Assembly: GCA_030830625.1 (NCBI GenBank)
Contig: JAURMQ010000047.1
Coordinates: 1 to 53,639 of the forward strand
Reading direction: 5' to 3'
From: Flavobacteriaceae bacterium
GTDB taxonomy: Bacteria > Bacteroidota > Bacteroidia > Flavobacteriales > Flavobacteriaceae
Length of the DNA: 53,639 bases
Below the pieces are notes generated by a model. It made no database searches. It was not told the DNA's origin and saw only the letters and a program-made list of their open reading frames with translations. How positions within the stretch are numbered: position 1 is the stretch's first letter; each line of letters starts with the position of its first letter. This document shows, one piece after another, positions 1 through 9,311 of the stretch. Both the position numbers and the translations under genes were made by a program.

Positions 1-840
1 AGAAACAGTGAGGACATTTTGGACTTGAGAAGATTGATTGAAAAACACTCCGATCATAAAATCCCAATTATTGCTAAAATTGAAAAACCTGAGGGTATTG
101 AAAACATCGACAAAATCATTTCCTATTGTGACGGTTTGATGGTCGCCCGAGGAGATTTGGGTGTAGAAATTCCCCCTGCAGAAGTTCCATTGGTTCAAAA
201 ACAATTGGTAATGCGGGCCAAAAAAGCTAGGATTCCTGTCATTATTGCAACCCAGATGATGGAAAGTATGATCGACAGCCTTACCGCAACAAGGGCAGAG
301 GTAAACGATGTCGCCAATTCGGTGATGGATGGAGCAGATGCAGTGATGCTGTCTGGAGAAACCTCTGTGGGTGAATATCCTGTTCAGGTGGTTCAAACGA
401 TGAGTTCGATCATTCACAGTGTCGAAAATTCGGATCTGATTTCTGTTTCTCAGAAACCCCCGAACATCAAAACTGCGAGATTCATCACAAAATCTGTCTG
501 TTATCACGCTGTGCAAATTGCTAATGATGTTCAGGCTAAGGCCATTTGCACTTTGACCAATAGTGGATATACCGCTTTCCAAGTATCGGCATGGCGACCC
601 AACTCCCATATTTTGGTTTTTACTTCCAATAAAAGGATTCTCACCCAACTCAATTTGGTGTGGGGAGTCAAAGCCTTCTTCTATGACAGCTTTGAAAGTA
701 CAGACAAAACCGTTGAAGAAATTAACGAGATCGCCAAAGAAAAGGGCTATGTTTACAAAGGTGATCTTCTGATCAATCTCACTGCAATGCCTATTTTCAA
801 GAAGGGGATGGTAAATACGCTTCGGGTTACTACCATTTAA
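1..840 (+). CDS. pyk: Pyruvate kinase, C-terminal part (5' end outside window)
   Basis: This is the last step of glycolysis in the cytoplasm: phosphoenolpyruvate plus ADP gives pyruvate plus ATP. The reading frame is open from base 1, so the N-terminal part of the barrel and the B domain lie upstream of the window. The visible part starts in the TIM barrel and has the family motifs AKIEKPEG, the metal and substrate loop ARGDLGVEIP, and IATQMMESMI followed by TRAEVNDVANSVMDGADAVMLSGETSVGEYP. The remaining 130 or so residues form the C-terminal domain, with the typical ending GMVNTLRVTTI. About 280 residues are present of roughly 475 expected. The identification is secure. Confidence 0.97.
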   Translation, partial: RNSEDILDLRRLIEKHSDHKIPIIAKIEKPEGIENIDKIISYCDGLMVARGDLGVEIPPAEVPLVQKQLVMRAKKARIPVIIATQMMESMIDSLTATRAEVNDVANSVMDGADAVMLSGETSVGEYPVQVVQTMSSIIHSVENSDLISVSQKPPNIKTARFITKSVCYHAVQIANDVQAKAICTLTNSGYTAFQVSAWRPNSHILVFTSNKRILTQLNLVWGVKAFFYDSFESTDKTVEEINEIAKEKGYVYKGDLLINLTAMPIFKKGMVNTLRVTTI

Positions 841-866
841 TGTTGGAATGTTTCATGTACGAATTT

Positions 867-904
867 GATAGGGGAATATGCAAGCTTGTCGCATTGACCC
901 TATC
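867..904 (+). other. Two-step hairpin downstream of pyk
   Basis: The outer arms GATAGGG (867-873) and CCCTATC (898-904) pair perfectly. The inner arms ATGC (878-881) and GCAT (891-894) pair inside them around a 9-base loop. The hairpin starts 26 bases after the pyk stop codon and is not followed by a T run, so it is not a classic intrinsic terminator. It may protect or process the 3' end of the mRNA. Confidence 0.35.
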
Positions 905-952
905 CTCAGCTACGTTGGTTTCAATTTCTGAGAAAGGCTCTAATTTCTAAAA

Positions 953-1399
953 ATGAAGACAGAAATCGAGAGAAAATTTTTGGTCAATAGCTTGGCTTTC
1001 AAAGACCAAGCCGTAACCCATCATCATATTCTCCAGGGCTATCTCAGCAAAGACCCTGAACGCACAGTAAGGGTTAGGATCAAAGACAAAGAGGGTTGGC
1101 TGACCATCAAGGGTAAAACCAATAAAGCGGGAACGACCAGATTGGAATGGGAAAAGATGATTCCTTTGGGAGAAGCCAAAGCATTATTAGAACTTGCTTT
1201 AGATTCCCCGATTGAAAAAATAAGGCATATTGTGCCTTGCGAACAATTCACTTTCGAAGTTGATGAATTTTTATCTTCCAAAAACCATTTAATTCTAGCT
1301 GAAATTGAACTGCCCACTGAAAATACTTCTTTTCATAAGCCCGAGTGGTTGGGGCAAGAAGTAACTGGAGATCCCTCCTACTACAATGCCATGATGTGA
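953..1399 (+). CDS. CYTH-domain protein (triphosphate tunnel metalloenzyme)
   Basis: A 148-residue single-domain protein of the CYTH superfamily, which hydrolyses or cyclises triphosphate substrates inside an eight-stranded tunnel. The signature ExExK is at the N-terminus (E4-I-E6-R-K8). It is followed by the charged, alternating strands expected of the tunnel, including VRVRIKDKEGWLTIKG and, near the end, EVDEF and LAEIELP. The length matches short bacterial members that are often annotated as class IV adenylate cyclase-like or tripolyphosphatase. The substrate cannot be told from the sequence. The start is fixed by the motif lying only three residues into the protein. Confidence 0.88.
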   Translation: MKTEIERKFLVNSLAFKDQAVTHHHILQGYLSKDPERTVRVRIKDKEGWLTIKGKTNKAGTTRLEWEKMIPLGEAKALLELALDSPIEKIRHIVPCEQFTFEVDEFLSSKNHLILAEIELPTENTSFHKPEWLGQEVTGDPSYYNAMM

Positions 1400-1462
1400 T
1401 TTTATTGATTTGATCCCCTTCACTGATCCAAAGAATATCGTATCTTTCAAAAAAAATAAAGT

Positions 1463-1903
1463 ATGTATTCACTTCTCAAAAACGTACACTCCTATTGGGC
1501 TTACTTGATTTTAGGGGTTTTAATCCTCAGCATCCTCAATGCCGTTGTTGGAAAAATCAAAGGAAAGGATTTTGAATCGAAAGATCTCAGATTATCTCTC
1601 TTTGGACTGATCTTTTCGCATATACAATTACTGATCGGACTGGTTTTATATTTTGTTTCTCCTTGGTTCGACCAGTGGGGGAATTTGGGAATGAAAGGCG
1701 TTATGAATGACGTTCAAACAAGACTTTATTTGGTTGAACACCCCTTTACCAATATTTTGGCCATAGTCCTGATCACTATGGGTTGGTCTTTACACAAACG
1801 CCAAAGTGACCCTGAGAAAAAATTTCTGCGAATAGCTTTGTTTTACTCTTTGGGGCTTCTATTGCTTCTGATTAGAATTCCATGGAATGCATGGTTAGGA
1901 TAG
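1463..1903 (+). CDS. Small four-helix membrane protein
   Basis: A 146-residue hydrophobic protein with four predicted transmembrane helices, at roughly residues 10-28, 47-66, 88-106 and 122-143. A short soluble segment (KIKGKDFESKDL) lies between the first two. The arrangement, with a histidine near the first helix (NVHSYW), resembles small Bacteroidota membrane proteins that databases often label cytochrome b-like. I see no clear haem-binding histidine pair that would prove that label. It lies between the CYTH gene and gpsA on the same strand. Function unknown. Confidence 0.72.
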   Translation: MYSLLKNVHSYWAYLILGVLILSILNAVVGKIKGKDFESKDLRLSLFGLIFSHIQLLIGLVLYFVSPWFDQWGNLGMKGVMNDVQTRLYLVEHPFTNILAIVLITMGWSLHKRQSDPEKKFLRIALFYSLGLLLLLIRIPWNAWLG

Positions 1904-1919
1904 GATAAAATAGGTTCCT

Positions 1920-2957
1920 ATGAAACGCCCCTCGAGAAAAACCGCAATCTCCCATTTAATTTTAAAAAACAGACTGAAAGTCGCTGTTTTGGGGGGAGGA
2001 AGTTGGGCTACTGCATTGGTCAAAATTCTCACTGAAAACAAAAGAAAAGTGGGTTGGTATGTGAGAAATCCTATCAATGCCGATTTTATAAAAATTCATC
2101 ACCACAATCCCAACTATCTCAGTGCAGCTACTCTTAAAACCAAACGCATTGAGATCAGTTCGGATCTTAATCAAGTAGTACGAAAAGCCGACTTGCTGAT
2201 TATTGCCATCCCTTCGGCATTTCTTTCGCAAGAGTTAGATAAATTGGAGGAATCCCTTGAGGGTAAAATCATTTTTTCAGCAGTTAAGGGAGTGGTTCCC
2301 GAAAGTATGCTGATTGTAGGCGAACATTTCCATAAAAATTACAGTGTACCCTTGGAAAAAATAGGGGTCATTTTGGGGCCTTCCCATGCTGAAGAAGTGG
2401 CCATGGAACGCCTGTCTTATCTCACTGTTGCTTGTATGGATAGCAAGATGGCCAAAGCTGTTGCCGCTCTGCTTAAAACTTCATACATTCGAACTACGAT
2501 TTCAAATGATATTGTGGGTACAGAATACGCCAGTATGCTGAAGAACATTTATGCCATTGCCTCTGGTATAGCTCACGCCTTAGGATATGGAGACAACTTC
2601 CAAAGTGTTTTGATGAGTAATGCCATCAGAGAAATGAAACGTTTTATTCAAGACGTGTATAAGATGAAGCGCAACATTAACAACTCTGCTTATTTGGGGG
2701 ACCTCTTAGTAACGGGATATTCTGTTTTCAGTCGCAACCGAACCTTTGGCAGTATGATCGGAAAAGGCTATACTGTGAAAGCTGCACAAATGGAAATGAG
2801 AATGGTCGCAGAAGGTTATTACGCAACCCAATCTGCAAAAATAATCAACCAAAAATACAACAGCAGCACCCCTATTATTGATGCAGTGTTCAGCATACTT
2901 TACGAAGGAAAAAACCCCGAGAGAGTCTTTAAAAAATTGATCAAAAAGTTAGATTAA
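1920..2957 (+). CDS. gpsA: NAD(P)H-dependent glycerol-3-phosphate dehydrogenase
   Basis: Reduces dihydroxyacetone phosphate to sn-glycerol 3-phosphate, the backbone for phospholipid synthesis. The Rossmann motif [11 protein letters not shown] is at about residues 23-33. Later motifs are [18 protein letters not shown], and the helical C-terminal domain with [28 protein letters not shown], which contains the catalytic lysine. The ATG at 1920 gives about 20 extra residues before the Rossmann fold. No other standard start lies between it and the motif, so it is kept. The 3' end overlaps the convergent pheS by four bases, the two stop codons sharing TTAA. Confidence 0.95.
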   Translation: MKRPSRKTAISHLILKNRLKVAVLGGGSWATALVKILTENKRKVGWYVRNPINADFIKIHHHNPNYLSAATLKTKRIEISSDLNQVVRKADLLIIAIPSAFLSQELDKLEESLEGKIIFSAVKGVVPESMLIVGEHFHKNYSVPLEKIGVILGPSHAEEVAMERLSYLTVACMDSKMAKAVAALLKTSYIRTTISNDIVGTEYASMLKNIYAIASGIAHALGYGDNFQSVLMSNAIREMKRFIQDVYKMKRNINNSAYLGDLLVTGYSVFSRNRTFGSMIGKGYTVKAAQMEMRMVAEGYYATQSAKIINQKYNSSTPIIDAVFSILYEGKNPERVFKKLIKKLD

Positions 2958-3970
2958 TATCCCGATTGGAATTGGGATAGAAACCGAACATCGTTTTCAA
3001 AAAACAGGCGAATGTCTCCAATTTGATACAACAACATCGCAATTCTTTCAATACCCATTCCAAAGGCATAGCCCGAATATTCATCAGGATCAATATGGCA
3101 GTTTTTAAGAACATTAGGATCTACCATACCACATCCCATAATCTCCAACCAGCCCGTTCCTTTGGTAATGCGATAATCTGTTTCTGTTTCCAATCCCCAA
3201 TAAATATCAACTTCTGCACTGGGTTCAGTGAACGGAAAATAAGAAGGACGCAATCGGATTTTTGACTTACCGAAAAGGGCTTTGGTAAAATAAAGTAAGG
3301 TTTGTTTTAGGTCGGCAAAAGAAACATTCTTGTCTATATACAATCCTTCCACTTGATGAAAAATACAATGAGATCTTGCAGAAATGGCCTCATTCCTGAA
3401 TACTCTTCCTGGCGAAATAGTACGAATGGGTGGTGGGTGACTTTCCATATACCTCACCTGAACAGAGGAGGTGTGAGTGCGCAGTAAAATATCTGGGGCA
3501 GTTTGAATAAAAAAAGTATCCTGCATATCTCTTGCGGGATGATACTCTGGTAAATTCAAAGCCGTAAAATTGTGCCAATCGTCTTCAATTTCTGGTCCCT
3601 CGGAAATGTTAAACCCTATCTGTGAAAAAATATCAACGATCCTATTTTTGACCAAGGAAAGCGGATGTCGAGAACCCAACTCCAACGGAAAACCCGGACG
3701 GGACAAATCTCCATGATTGCTTTGTGAGGGGTTGAGATCGGTTTTTGCCTGCATGCTTTTAACCTTTTCGGCAACAGCATTTTTGAGGATATTGAGCGCC
3801 TGCCCGTAATCTTTTTTCTCTTGAGGAGGGACTTCCTTAAAGGCAGCAAAAAAGTCATTTAAAATTCCTTTCTTACCTAAATATTTTATTCTAAATGCCT
3901 CTACCTCTTCTTTTGATTGAGCATCAAAAGCATCCACTAAGGTCAGGTTTTCATTAATCTTATCAATCAT
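2954..3970 (-). CDS. pheS: Phenylalanyl-tRNA synthetase alpha subunit
   Basis: The alpha chain of the cytoplasmic alpha2-beta2 enzyme that charges tRNA-Phe. It carries the N-terminal coiled-coil region (residues 1-85), followed by the class II catalytic core. Visible elements are [32 protein letters not shown], the motif 2 segment [23 protein letters not shown], the phenylalanine pocket [12 protein letters not shown] and motif 3 [13 protein letters not shown] near the C-terminus. At 338 residues it is full length. The partner pheT is not in the window, which is common when the subunits are encoded separately. Confidence 0.97.
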   Translation of the reverse strand: MIDKINENLTLVDAFDAQSKEEVEAFRIKYLGKKGILNDFFAAFKEVPPQEKKDYGQALNILKNAVAEKVKSMQAKTDLNPSQSNHGDLSRPGFPLELGSRHPLSLVKNRIVDIFSQIGFNISEGPEIEDDWHNFTALNLPEYHPARDMQDTFFIQTAPDILLRTHTSSVQVRYMESHPPPIRTISPGRVFRNEAISARSHCIFHQVEGLYIDKNVSFADLKQTLLYFTKALFGKSKIRLRPSYFPFTEPSAEVDIYWGLETETDYRITKGTGWLEIMGCGMVDPNVLKNCHIDPDEYSGYAFGMGIERIAMLLYQIGDIRLFFENDVRFLSQFQSGY

Positions 3971-3987
3971 TTTTCAAAAGTAAACAT

Positions 3988-4356
3988 TTATTGAATGAGC
4001 TGGCGCTTTAAAAAATATTCTACCAACGCTTCTTTCATTAAAACACTTTGCTCTCCAGGCTTTAGAGGAGGCAATTCTTCCAAAAGTTCGAAATGGGGCC
4101 AACCTTCTTCATCAAAAAAATCAAATCGATAATACCCAAAGGACTCCAAAACGGTACAAATACCGACATGAATTAAATTGACATTGTCGTCCTTTTTCAT
4201 TTTCCGGTGAATTTGACCCAATTCTTGCAACCCCACCAAGTATAAAATACCTTCAACATCCAAAGCTTCTCCGTCCGCAAACCGTTCACTAAGAACAGTG
4301 ACCAGAAGGTCCCAACGGTCTTTTAATTTTTGATCTCTGGTTGAATTTTTTTGCAC
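3988..4356 (-). CDS. Conserved Flavobacteria protein of unknown function
   Basis: A soluble, acidic protein of about 122 residues with no named domain that I recognise. It looks like a conserved flavobacterial family: RWDLLVTVLSERFADGEALDVEGILYLVGLQELG is followed by a segment rich in aromatic and acidic residues (GYYRFDFFDEEGWPHFE) and then PGEQSVLMKEALVEYFL. I place the start at the GTG at 4356, just before the conserved region. A longer frame from a GTG at 4422 would reach to within three bases of the GTG start chosen for the divergent cvpA. It lies directly downstream of the pheS start, but reads into pheS only as the preceding gene of the same strand. Confidence 0.75.
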   Translation of the reverse strand: MQKNSTRDQKLKDRWDLLVTVLSERFADGEALDVEGILYLVGLQELGQIHRKMKKDDNVNLIHVGICTVLESFGYYRFDFFDEEGWPHFELLEELPPLKPGEQSVLMKEALVEYFLKRQLIQ

Positions 4357-4424
4357 CCCCAAAGATAGTGGCTTTCGAATGAATCTTGGAAAGAGATTCC
4401 CAAAAAAAAAGTACTTTAGCACGA

Positions 4425-4934
4425 GTGAATGTTATTGATATCATATTATCCATTGCCTTAGCCTTGGGTTTCATTAGGGGATTTTCAAAGGGTTTTGTTG
4501 TGGAAGTAGCCAGCTTGGGTGCTTTATTTTTGGGACTGTTGGGGGCCATTAGGTTTTCCGGTTTGGTTGTGGTGTGGGTTGAACGTTATTTTGATTGGAA
4601 TCCATTGGCCGTTCAATTGGGGTCCTATTTTGTGGTATTCCTGGTTATCGTTTATGCCATATCCATTTTAGCCAAAGCTTTGACTAAAATTATAAGTAAA
4701 GCCTCTTTGGGTTTATTCAACAAGTTTTTAGGTGCTTTTTTTGGGGTTTTGAAATGGTCTGTATTGATGAGCGTAGCATTATTTTTCTTGGGAAAATTGA
4801 ATACATGGATCACCATTATCGATAGCGAAATGATCGAAGGATCAATCCTTTACGAACCCATTACTCAGTTGAGGGATTATCTTTTTAGTTGGGGGAGCCA
4901 ATGGTCTGAGGAGCTTTCTGATGATCTTATTTGA
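4425..4934 (+). CDS. cvpA: CvpA family membrane protein
   Basis: A 169-residue inner-membrane protein of the CvpA (colicin V production) family, whose exact role is unsettled. The first segment VIDIILSIALALGFIRGFSKGF is the family's usual opening, followed by three more hydrophobic helices (about residues 25-45, 60-85 and 98-122) and a short hydrophilic tail. I chose the GTG at 4425, which sits two residues before the conserved opening. A TTG at 4386 would add 13 charged residues. The stop overlaps the convergent batE gene by eight bases. Confidence 0.88.
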   Translation: MNVIDIILSIALALGFIRGFSKGFVVEVASLGALFLGLLGAIRFSGLVVVWVERYFDWNPLAVQLGSYFVVFLVIVYAISILAKALTKIISKASLGLFNKFLGAFFGVLKWSVLMSVALFFLGKLNTWITIIDSEMIEGSILYEPITQLRDYLFSWGSQWSEELSDDLI

Positions 4935-5691
4935 ACCCTTTCAAGCTTCTTACTTTACCGTTTTTAATCCATCCCTCTGAACCGTTGGCAATTCTTATTT
5001 TTTGCCATTCTTGAAGTTGGTCGAGCATTTGAACTTTGGTCCCCTCATGCAGTAAAAATAAAACCTCAGCTCTAGAATTGGGCTCAGCCCAAACTTCAAT
5101 TTTTTGATTGAAGAGAATGCCATAAGTCGTCTCTTCAGCATTGGAAGATTTTATGAATGCAATTGAGAGTGAACCCATCAACAACAAAGCAGATACGATT
5201 GTTAAAAGGAAAAAAGTCCTTTTGACTATAGGAACTTTATTCCACAAATAAATCCCCCAAAACAAAACCAATAACCAAATCAAAAAAACAGCGAAATAAG
5301 CCCAGCCCTCCTGAGATAAAAGACCGATTGTTTTTTCTTTCCATTGGGTAATTTGAGATTTGGGCAATACCTCTACGGCATCAATTGCCATGTTTTGAGC
5401 GAAAGCACTATTCACCAAGATATCCTGATCATTGGGATTGAGTTGTTTGGCCTTTTCAAAATAAAAAATACTTTCACCAACTTGATTCAAGCGGTAATAA
5501 GTGTTGGCTAAATTAAAGTAGAGTTCAGCACTGTGTTGACCATTGTCTAAAATCTTTTTATAAAGTATTACTGCATTTTCAAACTGACCCGCATTGTAGG
5601 CAGCGTTGGCATTTTCAAAAGTGGAATCTTTACCTTGACCCCAAGCTGTAATAAAACAGAAGACAGAAATAAAAATCAAAAGCTTTCTCAT
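4927..5691 (-). CDS. batE: BatE-like TPR and SH3 protein of the aerotolerance operon
   Basis: The last gene of the bat operon. It has a signal peptide (cleavage near WGQG, residue 20) and TPR-type repeats at about 25-110 with NANAAYNAGQFENAVILYKK and AELYFNLANTYYRLNQ. Two transmembrane helices follow at about 130-150 and 160-182. A C-terminal bacterial SH3-like domain (about 190-254) has the typical ending WQKIRIANGSEGWIK. The TPR part is thought to face the periplasm and hold Bat partners together. Its start codon overlaps the batD stop by four bases, so the two are translationally coupled. Confidence 0.9.
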   Translation of the reverse strand: MRKLLIFISVFCFITAWGQGKDSTFENANAAYNAGQFENAVILYKKILDNGQHSAELYFNLANTYYRLNQVGESIFYFEKAKQLNPNDQDILVNSAFAQNMAIDAVEVLPKSQITQWKEKTIGLLSQEGWAYFAVFLIWLLVLFWGIYLWNKVPIVKRTFFLLTIVSALLLMGSLSIAFIKSSNAEETTYGILFNQKIEVWAEPNSRAEVLFLLHEGTKVQMLDQLQEWQKIRIANGSEGWIKNGKVRSLKGFK

Positions 5692-7448
5692 AATTTTTTG
5701 TCAATGTTAGAAATTACAGAAAGGGCTTGATCAAAATCTTGTTGCATCTTGACATCGGTAGTAGGCGAATAGCGAGCTAATTCACAGTTTTCTAAAAGAG
5801 CGATAAAAAATTGAATCTCTTGCGGCTCCAATTTCCTTTGACCCAAAAACTCTGCAATCTTGTCCTTGTTAAAATCATCGGTCTTGATTTTTAATCTTGC
5901 TTTTAGATAGTTGTATAAAGCCCTTTCGAGTGCATCATAGAATAGTGCTTTGTTTTTTAAGTTCTTTTTGGCTTCTCCCAAATATTTTTTGGACAAACGA
6001 TTGGCAAGCCTTAGCCTTGACCCTTCAACATCATTCGATATCCCCCTATTGCGCTGCACAATCAGAACAAAAGCTAACAATAAAAATAGGGGAGTAATCA
6101 ATAAAATATAAAAAAGCTTGCTGTTCCAAAACTCTTTTTTGACAATGGGTTCGAGATTGAAATTTAACTTTATGAAACGGAAAGACTCATCAGCATTTGT
6201 AATGAATTGCTTTGAAACTATAGGCGAATTTTCGTTTGAATTATTGGCAATTGGCCCACCATAAACATCTATGATTTGTTCGCTTGACCGCAACGTAAAA
6301 TACTTTTCCTTTTTTGGGTCAAAATAGGAAAAAGAGACCGGAGCAATAGGATATTTCCCTTGAAATCGAGGCACAATCGTATAATTGTCCTCTATACTCC
6401 CTTGCATTCCCGATAAAGTAGTTTTTACATCTTCTGAATGCTCAGGTTCAAAAACCTCCAATGTATTGGGCAAAACCAATTCCGGTAAATTAAAAAGCTT
6501 GAGGTTCCCATTGCCCGTAACTTTTAGTTTTATTTCAAACGACTCGGTGGCTTTTAGGGCCTTTTTATTAATAAGGGCGTCAAAATCAAATTGTCCAACG
6601 GCTCCAAAAAAATTGACTGGTTTTCCCTCTTCGGGCAGAGGTTTAACATTGATGGTACTTCTTCCTGCTGTAATAGATCTTGTGGATTGCTGTAAAATTC
6701 TGTTCCCAAAAAAATCTCTTCGATTTGAGGGCAGATCGATGACCAGGCTTAAAGTCAAAGGTTCTAAGGTCAATTTTCCTGTTTTTTGTGGATACAACAC
6801 ACTTTTTTTCCAAACCACAACATTATAGGGTTCTCCCTTATACGTTCCATCTTCTACTTGCAATCTAGGAATGCTGATGTTATGACTCCAAAAGTCGGCA
6901 AACTGAGGGTTTTCGACTGCCCTTCCATCAGAAATTCTCAAGGGATTCCTAAAATACAATTTATAGACAACCGTGATGGCTTCGTTGAGATAGGGACGAG
7001 AGTTGGATATTTCGGCTACCAAGTGAAGGTTATCATCAATAAGGTATTCTGGACTGTCGGGGTCTCTGGGGACCTCCACTGCCTCCGTAACCGTTATTTT
7101 CATGGGTGAAGTTTTATACACTTCTCCACGAATATCAATCGTTGCCTGTGAAATGGTCAGGGCTCCTTTTTGGGTGGGGATCAAAAAATAAGTGTAGGTT
7201 TTTGAAAAACTTCTCTTTCCATTGACATAGGAATTGCTAATCGACTGATTGGGTCCCCCTACAACTCTAAAGCCTTTAAAACTCGGGGGGTTAAAATTAT
7301 CCCCGTTCTCATTCATGATAAAATCTACCCTCAGACGCTCATTCAAACCTAAGGTTCTCTTGCTTACTTTTGCTTCAAAGCTTACCTCTTGGGCCATGGT
7401 TTGCCCAATGGCCATCATCATTAAAACAGTAACAAAAGTTTTTTTCAT
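5688..7448 (-). CDS. batD: BatD (oxygen-tolerance) protein
   Basis: A 586-residue envelope protein of the BatD family. It has a cleavable signal peptide (ending near TMAQ, residue 20), then several immunoglobulin-like beta domains. Examples are SVFEAKV-type strands at the N-terminus, ATIDIRGEVYKTSPMKITV and the conserved segment SFEIKLKVTGNGNLKLFNLPELVLP at about 300-330. A single transmembrane helix (about 445-465) and a cytoplasmic helical tail of about 110 residues follow. The ATG at 7448 is preferred over a TTG directly before it. It follows batC by nine bases and overlaps batE by four. Confidence 0.92.
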   Translation of the reverse strand: MKKTFVTVLMMMAIGQTMAQEVSFEAKVSKRTLGLNERLRVDFIMNENGDNFNPPSFKGFRVVGGPNQSISNSYVNGKRSFSKTYTYFLIPTQKGALTISQATIDIRGEVYKTSPMKITVTEAVEVPRDPDSPEYLIDDNLHLVAEISNSRPYLNEAITVVYKLYFRNPLRISDGRAVENPQFADFWSHNISIPRLQVEDGTYKGEPYNVVVWKKSVLYPQKTGKLTLEPLTLSLVIDLPSNRRDFFGNRILQQSTRSITAGRSTINVKPLPEEGKPVNFFGAVGQFDFDALINKKALKATESFEIKLKVTGNGNLKLFNLPELVLPNTLEVFEPEHSEDVKTTLSGMQGSIEDNYTIVPRFQGKYPIAPVSFSYFDPKKEKYFTLRSSEQIIDVYGGPIANNSNENSPIVSKQFITNADESFRFIKLNFNLEPIVKKEFWNSKLFYILLITPLFLLLAFVLIVQRNRGISNDVEGSRLRLANRLSKKYLGEAKKNLKNKALFYDALERALYNYLKARLKIKTDDFNKDKIAEFLGQRKLEPQEIQFFIALLENCELARYSPTTDVKMQQDFDQALSVISNIDKKL

Positions 7449-7457
7449 CAATAAAAT

Positions 7458-8276
7458 TTACCAATCTTTTTGACCTCTTAACGGAGTTCCCTGTACCTTT
7501 TCGGCATTGACTTTGTCTTGAACTTTTTTCTCTTGGTTGCTCATGGCCTCCAACAAACTTTTGACCTGTTCGGGAGAAAGTTCTGTTCGTTGGGGTTGAG
7601 CGGGTTGCTCTTTTTGAGAATCTCCTTCCTTGGGCTGATTTTCTTTTTCTTGATCTCCATCGTCTTTTTTATCCTCTTCATCTTCGCCTTCGTCTCCTTG
7701 TTTATCCTCGTTGTCTTTGCCAGAGTCCTTTTCTTTATCGCCTTCTTTATTTTGATCTTTATTGTCCTGATCTTGGTTATTGTCTTGATCTTGTGGGTCT
7801 TGCGGATCATTTTGATCTTGATTTTGCTGTTGTTCTTGCTCTTTTTCTAACAGCTCTTTGGCCAAAGCATAATTGTATCTTGTTTCTTCATCTTGGGGAT
7901 TCATCCTTAGCGCATTTTTGTAGGTTTCTACTGCCTTAGCATAATCTTTTTGTTTCATCAAAACATTTCCCAAATTATGGAAGGCATGGTGTTTGCTGGA
8001 TTTATTTTCTGCAAACTTTTGAGTTTGGAAATAGCGTTGTTTGGCCTCTTCAAAATCTTCTTCTTGAAAATGAGTATTTCCAAGATTATAATGGGCTTCT
8101 GGTTTTTCGGGGGCTTTGGAAAGCGCCCTACGGTAGTCCATCTCTGCTTCATCAAAAGCTTTACTCTCAGCCCATTGATTTCCATTAAAAATATGATTGG
8201 TGACTTCTCCCTCTTGAGCCATCATAGACATCCCAACAAAAAGTGACATGACCCAAAAATAAATTTGTTTTTGCAT
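7458..8276 (-). CDS. batC: BatC TPR protein with acidic low-complexity linker
   Basis: A 272-residue envelope protein with a signal peptide (cleavage near MMAQ, residue 21). Three TPR repeats follow at about 30-145, including APEKPEAHYNLGNTHFQ, AFHNLGNVLMKQKDYAKAVE and NPQDEETRYNYALAKELL. A run of about 80 residues made almost only of D, E, Q, N, K and G is next (about 148-228), then a short conserved tail with SLLEAMSNQEKKVQ. The ATG at 8276 shares one base with the batB stop (TAATG arrangement), which decides the start. A 36-base upstream extension lies inside batB and lacks a signal peptide at its front. Confidence 0.92.
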   Translation of the reverse strand: MQKQIYFWVMSLFVGMSMMAQEGEVTNHIFNGNQWAESKAFDEAEMDYRRALSKAPEKPEAHYNLGNTHFQEEDFEEAKQRYFQTQKFAENKSSKHHAFHNLGNVLMKQKDYAKAVETYKNALRMNPQDEETRYNYALAKELLEKEQEQQQNQDQNDPQDPQDQDNNQDQDNKDQNKEGDKEKDSGKDNEDKQGDEGEDEEDKKDDGDQEKENQPKEGDSQKEQPAQPQRTELSPEQVKSLLEAMSNQEKKVQDKVNAEKVQGTPLRGQKDW

Positions 8277-9310
8277 TATTTTTCGTTGAATAAATTTAGG
8301 CGTTGTACCCATTTGGTTTTGGTTTCAAAAAGAAATATTTCTAACAAAATTAGGAGGAATCCCGCAAAAAGAAAAGCTTGAAATTGATCTTTATAACTGA
8401 CGAATTTCTTGGCCTCAAATTCTTTTTTATCCATACTCTTTAGGGTTTGGGCCACAAACTCTACCACCGCTTGGGTATCATTACCATCCGTGTATTCTCC
8501 GTCAGCTGCTTCGGCAATTTCCTGAAGTATTTCCGGATTTCTTTTGGTAATCACGGTCTCCCCATTCATGTCTTTTTTGTAGGATTCTACGAGCCCTTTC
8601 CGCTTGATAGGGATCGGACCTCCTTCATCAGAGCCAACTCCAAAAGTGAAAATCCTTATTCCCACATCCGCAGCTCTTTGGGCCGCAGATTTCCCCTCCT
8701 CCGAATGATCCTCTCCATCAGAAATCAAAAAAACCACCCTGTTGGTTTGGTCTTCGTCGTCAAAAAAAGTTGCGGATAAGTCTAAGGCTGCATCCAGTGC
8801 TGTACCCTGAGAAGAAAGCATATCGGTGTTGAGGGCTTGGAGAAACATCTTGGCCGCTCCATAGTCGGTAGTAATGGGCAACTGAGGAATGGCTTGAGCA
8901 GCATAGGCTATGATGCCTATGCGGTCGCTGGTCAACTGATTGATGATGGCAGATACCAAGCGTTTTGACTTTTCCAATCGGTTGGGGGCGATATCTTCTG
9001 CCAGCATACTTTTGGACACATCGATCGCAAAAACAATATCCACGCCTTCTCTTTTTACAGTCTCCAATTGTGTGCCAATTTTCGGATTGACTAATCCCAA
9101 AATTAAAAGAGCAATCCCCAAACTGAGCATCAATAATTTGAAAGCAGGTTTAAATTTTGACCGATCAGGACTGAGCTTTTCCAGAAGAGTAGATTGCGCA
9201 AATCGATTTTGTGCACGTCGCTTCCAACTCAATACTAAAAAATAGGAAATCCAAAGCAAGGGGATTATCCCCAGTGCATAAAAGTAAAAAGCTGCGTCTA
9301 ATTGATACAT
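8276..9310 (-). CDS. batB: BatB, von Willebrand factor A membrane protein
   Basis: A 344-residue inner-membrane protein with a VWA domain. Two N-terminal helices (about 8-30 and 57-75) and one C-terminal helix (about 308-328) bracket the domain. The metal-ion-dependent adhesion site is intact: DVSKS at D97-S99-S101, with further elements SQGTALD and LISDGEDHSEEG. It presumably pairs with BatA in the periplasm. It follows batA with one base between them and is coupled to batC by a one-base overlap. Confidence 0.94.
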   Translation of the reverse strand: MYQLDAAFYFYALGIIPLLWISYFLVLSWKRRAQNRFAQSTLLEKLSPDRSKFKPAFKLLMLSLGIALLILGLVNPKIGTQLETVKREGVDIVFAIDVSKSMLAEDIAPNRLEKSKRLVSAIINQLTSDRIGIIAYAAQAIPQLPITTDYGAAKMFLQALNTDMLSSQGTALDAALDLSATFFDDEDQTNRVVFLISDGEDHSEEGKSAAQRAADVGIRIFTFGVGSDEGGPIPIKRKGLVESYKKDMNGETVITKRNPEILQEIAEAADGEYTDGNDTQAVVEFVAQTLKSMDKKEFEAKKFVSYKDQFQAFLFAGFLLILLEIFLFETKTKWVQRLNLFNEK

Positions 9311-9311
9311 T

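Noticed and set aside
867-904. Intrinsic terminator of pyk
   Set aside because: The hairpin is real, but no T run follows it, so it is listed only as a hairpin.
4386-4424. TTG start of cvpA 39 bases upstream
   Set aside because: It adds charged residues not seen in the family, while the GTG at 4425 lies right before the conserved opening helix.
7518-7850. Plus-strand frame of 110 codons with a very hydrophobic product opposite batC
   Set aside because: It is the mirror of the acidic, purine-rich linker of batC. Codons for D, E, K and Q read backwards give F, L, I and V. No start signal or family match.
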